Translations under genes and position numbers: made by a program
In this document: positions 5,538 through 7,418 of the stretch, piece after piece
Layout: every line of letters begins with the position of its first letter
Numbering within the stretch: the stretch's first letter is position 1
Notes under the pieces: model-generated
Told to the model about the DNA's origin: nothing
The model's database searches: none
The model's input: the letters and a program-made list of their open reading frames with translations, nothing else
From: Bacillota bacterium
GTDB taxonomy: Bacteria; Bacillota; Bacilli; Alicyclobacillales; SLC66
Reading direction: 5' to 3'
Assembly (NCBI GenBank): GCA_021820825.1
Contig: JAKADD010000122.1
Span: 1-7,418 of the forward strand
Length of the DNA stretch: 7,418 bases

Positions 5538-6734
5538 ATGTCGTTGGGGAAGTATAGCCTGCGCAATCGGTATACACAGTCAGTCCTGTGCCTGTTTCTG
5601 CTGGCTTCTGTATGCTCCGTTTCCACTGTGGCAAAAGCCAGCACGGAGAGCCCCGTCCTGGCCGCGCACGCAAAATCAGCCGTACTGATGGATGCGACCA
5701 CAGGAACTGTGCTCTTTGCAAAAAACGCACACGAACGGCTGCCCATCGCCAGTGTGACTAAAATTGCTACAATGCTGGTCGTGTTCGAAGCGATTGACCG
5801 TGGTCAGATTCGGTTGACCGATTCGATCCGGACATCGGATTACGCCGCCAGTATGGGCGGATCGCAGATTTTTTTGGAACCGGGGGAAAAAATGACTCTG
5901 CGCGATATGCTGAAGGGCATCGCGATGAGTTCCGCCAATGACGCGGCTGTTGCTGTCGCCGAGCATGTGGCGGGCTCTGAAGCCAATTTCGTGCAACTCA
6001 TGAATGCCAGAAGCCGTGCGCTAGGACTCCGCAACACCCATTTCGCCAACACAAATGGGTTGCCATCCGCGAATCACTATTCGTCAGCCTACGACGTTGC
6101 CGTATTGTCACGATCGCTGCTTGTCCATCAGGGTGTCACTCAGTTTACGGGGGCCTACAGCGATCACCTGCGCAAAAACAGCAGCAAGCCATTCTGGCTG
6201 GTCAACACCAATAAATTGGTGCGTTTTTTCCAGGGGATGGACGGCATCAAGACAGGCTATACTTCCGAGGCAAAGTTCTGCCTGGCGGCCTCGGCCAAAC
6301 GCCAGCACTTTCGGGTAATCGCGGTGGTTCTCGGTGAACCGACAGCTCCAACGCGCAATGCAGAAGTGACGGGAATGATGAATTATGCGTTTAGTCACTA
6401 CGACATCAAACCAGTCTACAGGAGCGGCCAGACGGTGCAGTTGGCGCCTGTGATGCGAGGGCAGCTGCAAGCTGTCGCTGTAACGGCGACGCGACCGGTC
6501 GGGCTCCTGATCAATAAAATGGATCAGACAGTCACAGGGAAAATTGTGACTGACCTGCGGCCGCTTGTAGCGCCTGTAAAAAAGGGTCAGTTCGCTGGAG
6601 TCGTCAAAATTGTCGATGGCGACAGGGTGTTGTCTGCGGTGCCGGTGGTTGTCGCGGCAGACGTGTTGCCGGTGTCTCTGCTGGAGATGCTTGGACGTTC
6701 CCTGCGCAGTCTGTTTCTGTTTGGTTTAAGTTAA
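5538..6734 (+). CDS. dacF: Serine-type D-Ala-D-Ala carboxypeptidase DacF (penicillin-binding protein)
   Basis: This 398-residue protein is a low-molecular-weight PBP that trims the terminal D-alanine from peptidoglycan stem peptides. In Bacillus, DacF acts in the forespore and affects cortex cross-linking. A signal peptide is visible: basic start, hydrophobic stretch (about 14-30), and AKA (32-34) as a likely cleavage site. The three active-site motifs of the S11 peptidase family are present: SVTK (Ser72, Lys75), SAN (132-134) and KTG (238-240). A beta-rich C-terminal domain (about 290-375) ends in a helix with alternating hydrophobic and polar residues (LLEMLGRSLRSLFLF), the usual membrane anchor. 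The start is uncertain: ATG 5538 touches the G-rich site at 5530-5537, TTG 5544 is better spaced, and TTG 5508 adds ten residues. Naming it dacF rather than dacA or dacB rests on gene order. Its stop lies inside the 3' end of the opposing gene. Confidence 0.92.
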   Translation: MSLGKYSLRNRYTQSVLCLFLLASVCSVSTVAKASTESPVLAAHAKSAVLMDATTGTVLFAKNAHERLPIASVTKIATMLVVFEAIDRGQIRLTDSIRTSDYAASMGGSQIFLEPGEKMTLRDMLKGIAMSSANDAAVAVAEHVAGSEANFVQLMNARSRALGLRNTHFANTNGLPSANHYSSAYDVAVLSRSLLVHQGVTQFTGAYSDHLRKNSSKPFWLVNTNKLVRFFQGMDGIKTGYTSEAKFCLAASAKRQHFRVIAVVLGEPTAPTRNAEVTGMMNYAFSHYDIKPVYRSGQTVQLAPVMRGQLQAVAVTATRPVGLLINKMDQTVTGKIVTDLRPLVAPVKKGQFAGVVKIVDGDRVLSAVPVVVAADVLPVSLLEMLGRSLRSLFLFGLS

Positions 6735-7418
6735 GTCAGTCAGTACGCGCGTCGTCCAGCGTTGCTGCTCGATCTGGGCGCTCAGTTCCCCAATGTGGGA
6801 GAGGTTTGTGATTGCCTGTTCGGTGTGGTCAAGCTGTTCATGAAGACTCGCCAATTTTTCCAGCACCATCTGGCCAGTTGTGATCATTCCCTTTGGCAGC
6901 AGGATGGCGAGCGCACTCTCATAAGCGGTGATCGCCTGCCCTGGCTGATTCAGGGCAGTTTGAACGAGTCCCGTCACCCGCAGTATCTCCGCATGTTCAA
7001 CAGAATTCGAAACGGCGATGGCAAGCGCCCGCTCCAGACTCCGTAAAGCATCGTCCAACTGATGGGCGAGGAGTTCGCAGGTGGCCCGTTCTGTCCACGC
7101 GTTGGCAGAGGCGCTGTTTCTGCCCTGTGCGTAATACTCGACGATAATTCCGGGAAGCAGGGCAAGCGCGCTTTCGTGATCGCCCACTTCGCGCAAAACA
7201 ATGGCGTAATTCATCTTGGCGTCGACATGTTGGGCGTCCAAACCCAGTGCCCGGTACATATTGACAGCGTTCATAGAAAAAGCCAAAGCCTGTTCCCTGT
7301 TCCCTGTTCCCACATACAAAACAGCCATGATGTGGCACATCTCGGCGAGTTCCGCTTTGTGCGGAGTGTTTTTCAGTTCTTTGTATGCTGCGGTGGCATA
7401 GGTCAACGCCGCTGGAAT
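6726..7418 (-). CDS. Tetratricopeptide-repeat protein, C-terminal part (5' end beyond window)
   Basis: The frame is open through the right edge, so the true start lies outside; 230 residues are visible, and a TTG at 7406 is not a convincing start. At least five TPR-like helix pairs follow one another. Characteristic cores are VLYVGTGNREQALAFSMNAV, LREVGDHESALALLPGII, ELLAHQLDDALRSLERALAI, VQTALNQPGQAITAYESALA and LASLHEQLDHTEQAITNLSHI. Such arrays bind peptides or proteins in the cytoplasm. In spore-formers many proteins of this kind are Rap-like or carry an N-terminal XRE helix-turn-helix domain and act as regulators. The part that would show this is missing, so a regulatory role is a guess. 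It converges on dacF with a 9-bp overlap and is not part of the rightward operon. A 7-nt repeat in three copies lies within it at 7290-7311. Confidence 0.85.
   Translation of the reverse strand: MPAALTYATAAYKELKNTPHKAELAEMCHIMAVLYVGTGNREQALAFSMNAVNMYRALGLDAQHVDAKMNYAIVLREVGDHESALALLPGIIVEYYAQGRNSASANAWTERATCELLAHQLDDALRSLERALAIAVSNSVEHAEILRVTGLVQTALNQPGQAITAYESALAILLPKGMITTGQMVLEKLASLHEQLDHTEQAITNLSHIGELSAQIEQQRWTTRVLTDLT
7290..7311. repeat. Three tandem copies of a 7-nt unit in the TPR gene
   Basis: CTGTTCC occurs at 7290-7296, 7297-7303 and 7304-7310, with one more C at 7311. On the coding strand it reads GGAACAG three times and encodes the Gly-Thr-Gly-Asn-Arg-Glu-Gln turn of the first visible TPR. 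Because the unit is not a multiple of three, gain or loss of a copy would shift the frame. Confidence 0.9.

Overview
The window reads as chromosome of an endospore-forming, moderately high-GC member of the Bacillota. It combines a probable spoIIM 3' end, an alanine dehydrogenase (called SpoVN in Bacillus), and the xerD - phosphopentomutase - nucleoside phosphorylase - dacF order that marks the region before spoIIA in Bacillus-type genomes. Strong AGGAGG-type ribosome sites, GTG/TTG starts and the GC-rich codon use would suit an Alicyclobacillus-like lineage. That placement is inference from gene order and style, not from any search.

Layout. Positions 2-139 hold the last 45 codons of a membrane protein, probably SpoIIM. 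After 21 nt comes a small cysteine-rich RNHCP-domain protein (161-505), and after 14 nt alanine dehydrogenase ald (520-1650). The tight spacing makes these three look like one transcription unit. A 53-residue membrane peptide (1742-1903) follows, then a 130-nt gap with two hairpins, then xerD (2034-2921). A 50-nt gap made largely of three 12-nt repeats, each carrying a Shine-Dalgarno-like core, leads to deoB (2972-4147). The deoB stop overlaps the start of pdp (4144-5469) by 4 nt. dacF (about 5538-6734) ends the rightward run. On the minus strand a tetratricopeptide-repeat protein (6726-7418, start beyond the window) converges on dacF and shares 9 bp with it.

How the genes work together. deoB and pdp form a pyrimidine nucleoside salvage pair: the phosphorylase releases (deoxy)ribose-1-phosphate, and the phosphopentomutase converts it to the 5-phosphate for central metabolism. 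xerD resolves chromosome dimers. spoIIM, ald and dacF all have links to sporulation in Bacillus: engulfment, alanine catabolism, and forespore cortex synthesis.

The genes themselves belong to known families and all complete ones look intact. I see no phage, CRISPR, transposase or defence system, and I do not claim a new system here. The less ordinary points are the apparent spoIIM-RNHCP-ald operon, the loss of the usual dacF-spoIIA continuity, the triplicated ribosome-site repeat before deoB, an 11-bp perfect hairpin inside deoB, the paired hairpins before xerD, and a 7-nt triplicate repeat inside the TPR gene. No stretch above 300 bases lacks a gene.
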